A stretch of DNA of 51,115 nucleotides from Lachnospiraceae bacterium (GCA_017624855.1 JAGAMF010000001.1:1-51115); one strand, 5' to 3'; positions 43,720-50,528 are shown, counted from the stretch's first letter. Notes: generated by a model from the letters alone, not told the origin. Numbers and translations: made by a program.

Positions 43720-45051
43720 TTAATATCCGTATTTCTTCTTATTTACCAGTAAAAATATTACCGTCACTGCCGTGGCGAGGAATTCCGCCACAATCACCGA
43801 AAACCAGATTCCGTCCAGCTTAAACAACAAGGGCAACAGAAGCACCGCCACAACCTGAAAGAGAAAGGTTCTAAGGAAGGATATGATTGCCGATGTCAGT
43901 CCATCGTTCAACGCTGTAAAAAAGGCTGAGCCGAAAATTCCCATGCCGGTAAACAGGAATGAAAAAGAGTAAATCAAAAATGCTCTCTCCGTCATTTCAA
44001 ACAATTCCGGGTCATAGCCTACATACAGCCTTGAAAAAGGTTTCGCCAACACTTCACCCAGCACCAGCATACATACAGAGAATACCCCGATGATGATAAG
44101 GCTTTTGCGTAAAAGATTTTTAAGTTCCTTGGGATGCTTCGCGCCGAAATGGAAGCTTACCACCGGTGCAACTCCTACTGAATATCCCAAGAAAATCGCC
44201 ACGAAAATAAAACTTACATACATCAGCACTCCGTAGGCTGCCACGCCGTTTTCCCCGGCATAGCGCATAAGCTGAAAATTATACAACATACTCACCAAGG
44301 ACATGGAGATATTGGTTACGAACTCCGATGCCCCATTGGTACAGGCTTTTATCAGGGCTTTTAGATCAAGTCCGGTTGCAGTCAGGCGCAGCAGACTCTT
44401 ATTGGGCAAGGCAAAATAAATCAGGGAAATTAAGCCGCCCACAATCTGGCTTCCTGCAGTAGCCCATGCCGCACCGGGCAGGCCCCAGTCAAAAATCGCC
44501 AGAAATACATAATCAAGCACCATATTGGTTACGCCGGAAAACACCGTAACAAACAGCCCCAGTCCCGGTTTTTCCGCTGTGATAAAAAAGGTCTGAAACT
44601 CAAATTGCAGGATAAAAAAGGGCAGGGCTATTAAAAGAATCCGCCCGTAGGTAACGCAATAGTCGATAAGCTCTCCTTCCGCACCAAGAAGAATGGATAC
44701 AGGCCGCAGACAAAAGAAGCTTACGGTCATAATCACCAGAGCAAGCGCGATGCTGACATAGATAAAAAGAGAGAACAGCTTCCGGGCTTTGCTTTTATCT
44801 CCTTCTCCCAAGGTCTTGGCAATTAAGGCACTGCCGCCGGAGCCAAACATGAACCCAAAAGCTCCCAACAACATCAGAAAAGGATAGATGAGATTTACCG
44901 CCGCAAAGGGGGTTTTACCCACATAATTGGACACAAAAAAACCGTCCACCACGCCGTAGATGGATGTAAAAATCATCATAATCATAGGCGGCAGGGTGAA
45001 CCGGAATAATTTGCCATATGTAAAATGGTCTGACAACTGAACGCTACTCAT
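43720..45051 (-). CDS. MATE family efflux transporter
   Basis: 443 aa, twelve TM segments in two six-helix halves. The first half has LPPMIMMIFTSIYGVVDGFF (~19-38), FVSNYVG and GSGGSALIAKTLGEGD; the second half starts with GASEFVTNISMSLV and holds GYSVGVAPVVSFHFGA. This is the classical MATE/DinF pattern; these proteins export cationic compounds with Na+ or H+ antiport. It lies 8 bp behind the 126-aa membrane protein gene, so the two form one unit. Confidence 0.9.
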   Translation of the reverse strand: MSSVQLSDHFTYGKLFRFTLPPMIMMIFTSIYGVVDGFFVSNYVGKTPFAAVNLIYPFLMLLGAFGFMFGSGGSALIAKTLGEGDKSKARKLFSLFIYVSIALALVIMTVSFFCLRPVSILLGAEGELIDYCVTYGRILLIALPFFILQFEFQTFFITAEKPGLGLFVTVFSGVTNMVLDYVFLAIFDWGLPGAAWATAGSQIVGGLISLIYFALPNKSLLRLTATGLDLKALIKACTNGASEFVTNISMSLVSMLYNFQLMRYAGENGVAAYGVLMYVSFIFVAIFLGYSVGVAPVVSFHFGAKHPKELKNLLRKSLIIIGVFSVCMLVLGEVLAKPFSRLYVGYDPELFEMTERAFLIYSFSFLFTGMGIFGSAFFTALNDGLTSAIISFLRTFLFQVVAVLLLPLLFKLDGIWFSVIVAEFLATAVTVIFLLVNKKKYGY

Positions 45052-45059
45052 AAAAATCT

Positions 45060-45440
45060 CTACTCCACTTCCTCATCATTGCTCTGAGAAACAGCAGGTG
45101 CGCCTTCCTTGCGGATGCACTTGTTCCAATAAGAAGGGAACGCAAAACAAACCAGACAAATCAGCAGAGCGGTCCATTTGCCTCGCTCCTTATCGTCCAG
45201 ATTGGGATTTTTCTTGGCATGTACTGTAAACACAACAGCGCCAACAACACAGAGAATAATGCCTAAAATAATGCCGCCAATACCTAACCACAGTAAGATG
45301 GTGGGTACTGCTGCCGACATGTCCACTGTGCCCATAGCCACAAGAACCAGTAAAACGATGCCTGCCACCATGGAAACAACGCTGAGAATCACTTCAATAA
45401 TAGGGAAAAAGGCCAAAACGCCGTATAAAAACTTCTTCAT
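45060..45440 (-). CDS. Small membrane protein upstream of the MATE transporter
   Basis: 126 aa with three TM segments (~10-35, ~45-70, ~90-105), a basic segment between segments two and three (HAKKNPNLDDKERGK) and an acidic tail. No family was recognised. AGGTTTTT precedes its start and it is first of the two-gene unit with the MATE pump, so a membrane accessory role is possible but unproven. Confidence 0.65.
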   Translation of the reverse strand: MKKFLYGVLAFFPIIEVILSVVSMVAGIVLLVLVAMGTVDMSAAVPTILLWLGIGGIILGIILCVVGAVVFTVHAKKNPNLDDKERGKWTALLICLVCFAFPSYWNKCIRKEGAPAVSQSNDEEVE

Positions 45441-45504
45441 AAAAACCTCCGTAAATGCCTACTACCTATCATTCTACATTTTTTAGCGGGAATATCAAGT
45501 AAAA

Positions 45505-45528
45505 AACTACCGCACGGATGCGGTAGTT
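45505..45528 (-). terminator. Terminator of CRISPR array A
   Basis: AACTACCGCA (45505-45514) / TGCGGTAGTT (45519-45528) with T6 on the minus strand. It closes transcripts running left through array A; homologous hairpins end arrays B-E. Confidence 0.85.
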
Positions 45529-45530
45529 AC

Positions 45531-45845
45531 AAATGATTCCTTATAGGTAGGGTATGAACGATAGCCACACAGAAACTATTCCTGCAACCGGTCACAACTA
45601 TGTAGCGTTTCAATTCCTCGTAGGTACGATAAACTGCCCTGAACATATTGATACTGAAAGGGAGCTTGAAAATGTGTGTTAATTCCTCATAGGTACGGTA
45701 TGACAAAGAATCAGCACCTTATAATTGGACACTTGTAAAATGGTTTCAATTCCTTATAGGTACGGTACAACTCGTGATTGAAGGTGTTACTATTGCTAGA
45801 TTAGTAGAAGAACATAGCGTCAATTCCTCATAGGAACGGTACAAC
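45531..45845 (-). CRISPR. CRISPR array A: 5 repeats, 4 spacers
   Basis: Repeats at 45531-45559, 45607-45634, 45676-45704, 45743-45771 and 45817-45845; spacers 47, 41, 38 and 45 nt. On the transcribed minus strand the 29-nt unit starts GTTGTACCGTACC and ends GGAATTGAAAC, a form common with type I-B and III systems. Repeats here are the most divergent of the island, and the trailer copy is degenerate. Two copies (45607, 45743) keep GTTTC, the likely ancestral end. Spacers read as coding on + (DSHTETIPATGHNYV, CPEHIDTERELEN, KESAPYNWTLVK, VIEGVTIARLVEEH). Confidence 0.93.
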
Positions 45846-45905
45846 AACAGTAAATACTGCGTTTCTACACACAGTATAGCTCATAAAATCTCTTTTTTCA
45901 ACATT
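45846..45905 (-). promoter_or_regulatory. Leader and promoter of CRISPR array A
   Basis: Minus strand TTGAAA (45896-45901), 17-nt spacer, TATACT (45873-45878); the start is predicted near 45866, about 20 nt before the first repeat. CAGTA..TACTG palindrome sits against the repeat. Upstream, 45913-45930 is a decayed copy of the end of the 204-bp element. Confidence 0.8.
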
Positions 45906-45960
45906 TCCCTCCAAAAAGTCTGTCAATCTCCATTTTCGAAAACCCCTTAAACCAACATAA

Positions 45961-45990
45961 AAGAGCATACCGAAGTATGCCCTTTCTTCA
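45961..45990 (-). terminator. Terminator of the Rpn-like gene
   Basis: AAG.GCATAC (45961-45970), CGAA loop, GTATGC.CTT (45975-45985) followed on the minus strand by TTTT. Confidence 0.7.
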
Positions 45991-45993
45991 TTG

Positions 45994-46938
45994 CTATGCC
46001 TCACAAAGTTCTCTTTCACGAAGTTTCTTAATCTGTTCCAACGAAAGTTCTGTTATATTGTGAATTTCTTCATCCGTGTATTTTTTCAAATGAATAAGTT
46101 TAATAGCTGTTTGCTCAATTCCTTGCTCAATTCCTTGCTCTAATACCCAGCCACTTAAATTGCACATTTGAGATAACCTCCCTTCAAACTCCTCACTCAT
46201 TATCATATGATGTTTCGTTTGCAGTTTCTTCTTTTTTTCTTCTGCATCTTTTCCTTTTATCAAATCTTCCAACATAGATATGAGTTCATTCTTGGATTCA
46301 TTGACATTGTTGGATTTTCTCAAACAGATGAGATAGCCTTCCATTAAATCCGTAGATAAAAGCCCGGTGCTGTCACCGTATAATTCTTCAGTGCTTAATG
46401 ATAACTTCTCAATGGAACCGTCATTTTTTTGATCACTCATACAAATCCAAATGCTCGCCACCTTTTTAATATTATCATAATCGCTTCTGAAAAATTCAAC
46501 CTCTTTTTCAGCTGAAATCATTCTGGCCAAGTAGAAAACTATTCTATTTACGATATGATATTTTAATTCATTCGGCTTAATACTCTTCTGAGCCTCGACA
46601 TTGATTAAAATTTTAACCGTTCGGCTTTTGATATAAGCCGAAAAGCGAATATCGTAATATATCGTTCCTTCACCATAAGTGCTGTTTTCGGTTGCGGTTC
46701 TTTCAACTTTTCCTACATTTGATAATCCCGGTTCAACATTCTGTTTATCAATATCGATTTCTCCCAAACACTGAATAATATCCGGAATTTCCATACCTTT
46801 AAATTCACTCATGGTATTTCTTAAAATCCGGGCTAACACTTGTTTGTCAGCCAGCAACTCTTTCATGATTTTGTCATACATATCTGATGTAGAGCCTGCA
46901 CTGTCAATCGCTATTGCCAAGTTTGTCTGTTCCTTCAT
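45994..46938 (-). CDS. Rpn-type PD-(D/E)XK nuclease, cargo of the CRISPR island
   Basis: 314 aa. The nuclease core is seen as YYDIRFSAYI...KILINVEAQKS (~93-117), the Asp strand followed by the E-x-Q strand of the Rpn/PDDEXK transposase-like family. A helical segment with NELKYHIVNRIVFYLARMIS comes next. The C-terminus has an EQGIEQGIEQ repeat and a short helical hairpin, typical of this family. Rpn proteins are DNA endonucleases that stimulate recombination and some act in phage defence. Its promoter and 5' UTR are shared, nearly base for base, with the JAB gene. Expression from the duplicated block is predicted. Confidence 0.8.
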   Translation of the reverse strand: MKEQTNLAIAIDSAGSTSDMYDKIMKELLADKQVLARILRNTMSEFKGMEIPDIIQCLGEIDIDKQNVEPGLSNVGKVERTATENSTYGEGTIYYDIRFSAYIKSRTVKILINVEAQKSIKPNELKYHIVNRIVFYLARMISAEKEVEFFRSDYDNIKKVASIWICMSDQKNDGSIEKLSLSTEELYGDSTGLLSTDLMEGYLICLRKSNNVNESKNELISMLEDLIKGKDAEEKKKKLQTKHHMIMSEEFEGRLSQMCNLSGWVLEQGIEQGIEQTAIKLIHLKKYTDEEIHNITELSLEQIKKLRERELCEA

Positions 46939-46972
46939 TCGACCTCTTTCCCTGCTTATTGCAGAATTTTAT

Positions 46973-47224
46973 TTTATCTATAAATAAACAGGGATTGCGG
47001 CATATCCCCGATTGTTTTCATCGTCACGGGAATATACCCATATTCAATTTTATAAAAAATAAGATGTGACTATATTACTCTCTCTGATTTTATTATATCA
47101 CTTAATTAACTCTTTACAAGCGCTACTCATCGACAAATTTCGACAAGAAAGTTGGATAAAAATGTATATGGAGCATTTCAATGAGTGCATAAAAAAACTA
47201 CCACATTGTGTTGGAATGTGGTAG
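46973..47224 (-). repeat. Duplicated promoter/5'UTR block, copy 1
   Basis: Nearly identical to 48500-48751; the two copies run from the TTTATCTATAAATAAACAGG stretch to the CRISPR trailer. On the minus strand it holds TTGTAA (47114-47119)-N16-TATAAT (47092-47097) and a ~150-nt leader with a GGGAT/ATCCC hairpin. It drives the Rpn gene here and the JAB gene in copy 2. Confidence 0.85.
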
Positions 47225-47226
47225 TT
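47196..47226 (-). terminator. Terminator of CRISPR array B
   Basis: Perfect stem AACTACCACATT / AATGTGGTAGTT with T7 on the minus strand. Confidence 0.9.
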
Positions 47227-47473
47227 GGAAATTCCTTATAGGTACGGTACAACACCCGTGATCCCGAAGTGCGTTATTCGCAAGGAGAAGTGTCAATTCC
47301 TTATAGGTACGGTACAACGGTTAAGAAAACTCTTTCTTATGATACTAAAATCTTATCGTTATCTATGTGTCAATTCCTTATAGGTACGGTACAACCCGCG
47401 AAAGAAAAAGAGCGTATTCGTTTGGAAAAACTTTGTAAAGAAGAGTGTCAATTCCTTATAGGTACGGTACAAC
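47225..47473 (-). CRISPR. CRISPR array B: 4 repeats, 3 spacers
   Basis: Repeats at 47225-47253, 47290-47318, 47367-47395 and 47445-47473; spacers 36, 48 and 49 nt. The minus-strand repeat ends GGAATTGACAC; the trailer copy ends in a degenerate TTTCCAA. Unlike the other arrays its leader-proximal repeat has CCTATAAGG, not CCTATGAGG. Spacers read as coding on + (TRDPEVRYSQGE, VKKTLSYDTKILSLS, AKEKERIRLEKLCKE). Confidence 0.94.
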
Positions 47474-47541
47474 AACAGTAAATACTACGTTTCTACACTC
47501 AGTATAGCTCATAAAATCCCTTTTTTCAACATTTTTCCCTA
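47474..47541 (-). promoter_or_regulatory. Leader and promoter of CRISPR array B
   Basis: TTGAAA (47524-47529), 17-nt spacer, TATACT (47501-47506) on the minus strand. It is followed upstream by a truncated 204-bp element copy (47542-47614). Confidence 0.8.
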
Positions 47542-47614
47542 AAAAAGTCGGTCGACCTCCATTTTCAAAAAACCCGCAAACCCGCATAAAATGGGACTTT
47601 TTGCTAATTAATGC
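47542..47614. repeat. Truncated copy of the 204-bp inverted-repeat element
   Basis: Carries only the left 18-bp end (47542-47559) and the following ~55 bases of the element found complete at 48925 and 50238. Confidence 0.7.
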
Positions 47615-47724
47615 AACCCTTACAAATGAAATTCTATACATTTCAAGTACACTGCAGCACCCCTAATTAAAATAGACCGAACATAAAAAGAGATTCGCAT
47701 AAACGAACCTCTTAATGTTAATTT

Positions 47725-47901
47725 TTACAGATCAACTTTATATCCAAGTTTTTCTAACTTGTTCTCTGAAGGTATAAAGCGATTTTTTACCCTTGCGAAA
47801 AACTCTCTTCTTTTAATTACTCTGTCGATTTTCTTATCAGACCATTTTTGATACTTATGCGGTATCTTAATTGCTTCGTCGCATTCATAGTAATTGCGCA
47901 T
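47725..47901 (-). CDS. 58-aa basic protein coupled to the JAB gene
   Basis: 58 aa starting MRNYYECDEAI and ending EKLGYKVDL, rich in Lys/Arg in the middle (KKIDRVIKRREFFARVKNR). The ATG (47899-47901) lies 4 bp after the JAB stop and its AAGGAGG site is inside the JAB 3' end, so the pair is translationally coupled. No family was recognised. Conservation of the pair would suggest a partner or substrate of the metalloprotease. Confidence 0.6.
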   Translation of the reverse strand: MRNYYECDEAIKIPHKYQKWSDKKIDRVIKRREFFARVKNRFIPSENKLEKLGYKVDL

Positions 47902-47905
47902 TTCA

Positions 47906-48475
47906 TTATACCTCCTTCACTTTAATTTTATTACTTACTGACATTTTTTGCAAGGTTGATAATTGTGCCTCATTTTCATCATATCCATTTTTCTTTAATT
48001 TATGAATATTTATGAGATATGTACCTTTACTAATAAAACTTTCAGATGTATAAACATAAACCTTACCATTATGACCACACACAACACCAAAAACATAATG
48101 ATTATGATAACACGCATTGAAATCTTCTGTACTCGGCGGAAATCCGTTTGGATGCGAATGTATTGTGATAAGATTTCTTTTTCCTTTTATTACTTTTTTT
48201 GTCTTTTTTGAGTATATTATTTTCTTCTCTTCTTGTGATGTCAGCTCTCTCGCTACTACTTTACAAGTATCTGCATCAATCCAATACATATCTTCATAGA
48301 ATGTTCCATTTCTGTGTATTAACATTTTTTTTGCCAATCCATAAAGAACTCTATTTAACCTTTGATTTTCAGATATATCGTCAAATTTTCTTCGATACTC
48401 ATTACTTTCGATATAAGCCTTATTAATAATCGTATTCGGATCACTACTTTTTAGCTTTTGCCATTCATGCTCCAC
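47906..48475 (-). CDS. JAB/MPN (JAMM) domain metalloprotease, cargo of the CRISPR island
   Basis: 189 aa. The zinc motif is complete at its core: HSHPNGFPPSTED with His106, His108, Ser115 and Asp118, preceded by the NLITI strand, as in prokaryotic JAMM isopeptidases. The N-terminal ~50 residues form a helical lead. It starts with GTG (48473-48475) with GGGAGG 9 nt upstream. Prokaryotic JAMM proteins trim ubiquitin-like proteins or act in defence systems (for example CBASS Cap3), but no ubiquitin-like or E1/E2 gene is seen nearby. It is driven by the duplicated promoter block. Confidence 0.8.
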   Translation of the reverse strand: MEHEWQKLKSSDPNTIINKAYIESNEYRRKFDDISENQRLNRVLYGLAKKMLIHRNGTFYEDMYWIDADTCKVVARELTSQEEKKIIYSKKTKKVIKGKRNLITIHSHPNGFPPSTEDFNACYHNHYVFGVVCGHNGKVYVYTSESFISKGTYLINIHKLKKNGYDENEAQLSTLQKMSVSNKIKVKEV

Positions 48476-48499
48476 TTTTGTTTTCCTCCCTGTAATATT

Positions 48500-48751
48500 T
48501 TTATCTATAAATAAACAGGGATTGTGGCATATCCCCGATTGTTTTCATCGTCACGGGAATATACCCATATTCAATTTTATAAAAAATAAGATGTGACTAT
48601 ATTACTCTCTCTGATTTTATTATACCACTTAATTAACTCTTTACAAGCGCTACTCATCGACAAATTTCGACAAGAAAGTTGGATAAAAATGTATATGGAA
48701 GTTTTTAATGAGTGCATAAAAAAACTACCACATTGTGTTGAAATGTGATAG
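48500..48751 (-). repeat. Duplicated promoter/5'UTR block, copy 2
   Basis: Nearly identical to 46973-47224. Minus strand TTGTAA (48641-48646)-N16-TATAAT (48619-48624) starts the JAB transcript. The two copies differ at a few scattered bases only, so the duplication is recent or maintained by conversion. Confidence 0.85.
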
Positions 48752-48753
48752 TT
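48723..48753 (-). terminator. Terminator of CRISPR array C
   Basis: AACTACCACATT / AATGTGATAGTT with T-run on the minus strand; one G-T mispair relative to array B. Confidence 0.85.
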
Positions 48754-48856
48754 GGAGATTCCTTATAGGTACGGTACAACAATTTGCAGTTGTTGAAGAA
48801 GTTGCTGCAACTTGCACAGCAGATGGTGTGTCAATTCCTCATAGGTACGGTACAAC
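48752..48856 (-). CRISPR. CRISPR array C: 2 repeats, 1 spacer
   Basis: Repeats at 48752-48780 (trailer type, degenerate end) and 48828-48856 (leader type, CCTATGAGG on minus). The single 47-nt spacer reads FAVVEEVAATCTADG on +. Same leader and terminator as the other arrays, so it is a minimal unit. Confidence 0.88.
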
Positions 48857-48924
48857 AACAGTAAATACTGCGTTTCTACACTCAGTATAGCTCATAAAAT
48901 CCCTTTTTTCAATATTTTTCACTA
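48857..48924 (-). promoter_or_regulatory. Leader and promoter of CRISPR array C
   Basis: TTGAAA (48907-48912), 17-nt spacer, TATACT (48884-48889) on the minus strand. Confidence 0.8.
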
Positions 48925-49128
48925 AAAAAGTCGGTCAACCTCAACTTTTCAAAATCCCGCAAACCCGCATAAAATGGGGCTTTTTAATAAATGTGAATTT
49001 TACCCTTGACCCTGACCGACTTTTTACTTCAAAAACGCCTTTTTTTAGCCTTTTTTGCCCTGTTTTTACACTTAAAAATGTCTGCAAACCCTTATAAAAT
49101 CAAGGCTTTCGAGGTAGACCGACTTTTT
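48925..49128. repeat. 204-bp element with 18-bp inverted ends, copy 1
   Basis: Left end AAAAAGTCGGTCAACCTC (48925-48942) and right end GAGGTAGACCGACTTTTT (49111-49128) are inverted with one mismatch. A third copy of GACCGACTTTTT (49014-49025) lies inside. Two weak hairpins GCAAACCC..ATAAAAT..GG.. repeat internally. No ORF. It may be a MITE-like element or part of a long leader. Confidence 0.65.
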
Positions 49129-49221
49129 GACCCCTTAATTTTTTATATCTATAAATTCTTTCCGGTGGCCGGCTAAACTTCCTCCCCTTCTACAAATTGC
49201 ATATATCTCTTCATAAAACAA
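49129..49221. other. Short spacer region between element copy 1 and array D
   Basis: Contains TTTTTATATCTATAAATTC, similar to the sequence after element copy 2 (50440-50475). No gene. Confidence 0.5.
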
Positions 49222-49250
49222 AACTACCGCATCGTATTGGTGCGGCAGTT
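49222..49250 (-). terminator. Terminator of CRISPR array D
   Basis: AACTACCGCA (49222-49231) / TGCGGCAGTT (49241-49250) with a T-run on the minus strand; one mispair. Confidence 0.8.
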
Positions 49251-49425
49251 AGAGATTCCTTATAGGTACGGTACAACATGATTCCCGACGAGTTAATCGA
49301 TAATATCGATCTTGTTGATTTGTGTCAATTCCTTATAGGTACGATACAACAATGTACACTACGAAACGAAGGAGGGTTTATTATGGCAATTATTTTGTAT
49401 CAATTCCTCATAGGCACGGTACAAC
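49249..49425 (-). CRISPR. CRISPR array D: 3 repeats, 2 spacers
   Basis: Repeats at 49249-49277, 49322-49350 and 49397-49425; spacers 44 and 46 nt. Spacer 1 reads MIPDELIDNIDLVD on +. Spacer 2 contains a ribosome site and start codon on + (GAAGGAGG, then ATG at 49383). Confidence 0.93.
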
Positions 49426-49490
49426 AACAGTAAATACTGCGTTTCTGCACACAGTATAGCTCATAAAATCCCTTTTTTCAACATTTACTC
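49426..49490 (-). promoter_or_regulatory. Leader and promoter of CRISPR array D
   Basis: TTGAAA (49476-49481), 17-nt spacer, TATACT (49453-49458). The cargo gene ends only 9 bp upstream of the -35, so the 204-bp element is absent here. Confidence 0.8.
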
Positions 49491-49766
49491 TTACTTTAAT
49501 AACTTGAAATATGAGCACGAGCAATTTGACAGAGAAATAGAATATTCTCCACCTTCAATATCTACAAACCCTAAAATTTCTTCTAAATTCCGCAATTCTT
49601 CAATGGATAAGATCTTGTTAAAGCCAACTTCTCTGTCACAACCCTCAGAATAATGATTTGATATCTGTACCTTTCCTCCGGATTTTTCTAAATAATTACA
49701 GATCTTGTTGATTGCTTCATTTCTTTCATCTGCATTGGCAAATTCAATTCTTTCCCTTTTTATCAT
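49491..49766 (-). CDS. 91-aa protein of unknown function between arrays D and E
   Basis: The ATG at 49764-49766 is preferred (GGGGGAGG 7 nt upstream); an in-frame reading from 49814 would enter the array E terminator. It encodes an acidic 91-aa protein: a basic start (MIKRERIEFANADERNE), a helix with NEAINKICNYLEKSGG, the strand KVQISNHYSEGCDREVGF and a C-terminal Ser/Cys-rich end. No family recognised. It takes the cargo position held elsewhere in the island by the Rpn and JAB genes. Confidence 0.6.
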   Translation of the reverse strand: MIKRERIEFANADERNEAINKICNYLEKSGGKVQISNHYSEGCDREVGFNKILSIEELRNLEEILGFVDIEGGEYSISLSNCSCSYFKLLK

Positions 49767-49805
49767 TAAAATCCTCCCCCTATACTTATAACTTTGCTTA
49801 AACAA

Positions 49806-49835
49806 AACTACCACAATTTCATTGATGTGGTAGTT
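49806..49835 (-). terminator. Terminator of CRISPR array E
   Basis: AACTACCACA (49806-49815) / TGTGGTAGTT (49826-49835) with TTTT on the minus strand. Confidence 0.8.
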
Positions 49836-49857
49836 GATTTTTATACAGATATTCAGT

Positions 49858-50169
49858 TAGGAGATTCCTTATAGGTACGGTACAACATATTACTGATGGT
49901 AAAGAAACTTTTAACTATAAGGGTCATGAAAGGTGTCAATTCCTCATAGGCACGGTACAACCCTTAAAAAAATGGCTTAGCGAAGTACAGTCCGGTATTT
50001 TATCTTGTGTCAATTCCTTATAGGTACGGTACAACAGAAGAGAATGTATCTGATGACAACCTCTACAATGGAGAAAATGTCAATTCCTTATAGGTACGGT
50101 ACAACGCAGTTTAAGCAGGTATTCTTCCCTCACGCTGTTGGTGTCAATTCCTCATAGGTACGGTACAAC
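49858..50169 (-). CRISPR. CRISPR array E: 5 repeats, 4 spacers
   Basis: Repeats at 49858-49886, 49933-49961, 50007-50035, 50077-50105 and 50141-50169; spacers 46, 45, 41 and 35 nt. On + the spacers read ITDGKETFNYKGHE, LKKWLSEVQSGILS, EENVSDDNLYNGE and QFKQVFFPHAV. The repeat is best conserved here. This is the array nearest the RT-Cas2 remnant. Confidence 0.95.
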
Positions 50170-50237
50170 AACAGTAAATACTGTGTTTCTACACTCAGTA
50201 TAGCTCATAAAATCCCTTTTTTCAACATTTTTCCCTA
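50170..50237 (-). promoter_or_regulatory. Leader and promoter of CRISPR array E
   Basis: TTGAAA (50220-50225), 17-nt spacer, TATACT (50197-50202) on the minus strand. Confidence 0.8.
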
Positions 50238-50440
50238 AAAAAGTCGGTCGACCTCAACTTTCGAAAATCCTGCAAACCCGCATAAAATGGGACTTTTTGC
50301 TAAATGCGAATTTTACCCTTCACCCTGACCGACTTTTTACTTCAAAAATGCCTTTTTTTAGCCTTTTTTGCCCCTTTTTGGCACTTAAAAATGCCTGCAA
50401 ACCCTTATAAATCAAGGCTTTCGAGGTAGACAGACTTTTT
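50238..50440. repeat. 204-bp-type element with 18-bp inverted ends, copy 2
   Basis: Ends AAAAAGTCGGTCGACCTC (50238-50255) and GAGGTAGACAGACTTTTT (50423-50440). Internal layout is the same as copy 1, including the third GACCGACTTTTT. No ORF; 50441-50528 holds no gene. Confidence 0.65.
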
Positions 50441-50528
50441 AATCCCTTAATTATTTTATATCTATAAATTCTTTCTGCTGACACATAGTTCGCCTACTTA
50501 CTATCTTCATGACCACAATTTTTCGGCA

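Noticed and set aside
45994-46938. Rpn-like gene as a cas gene or transposase of the island
   Set aside because: The motif set is that of the widespread Rpn/PDDEXK family and no inverted repeats flank the gene; location alone does not make it a CRISPR component.
47269-47481. 70-aa + strand ORF with repeated QFLIGTVQ
   Set aside because: It is array B read through three repeats; each QFLIGTVQ is the CRISPR repeat itself. The spacer-derived parts are informative but the ORF is not a gene.
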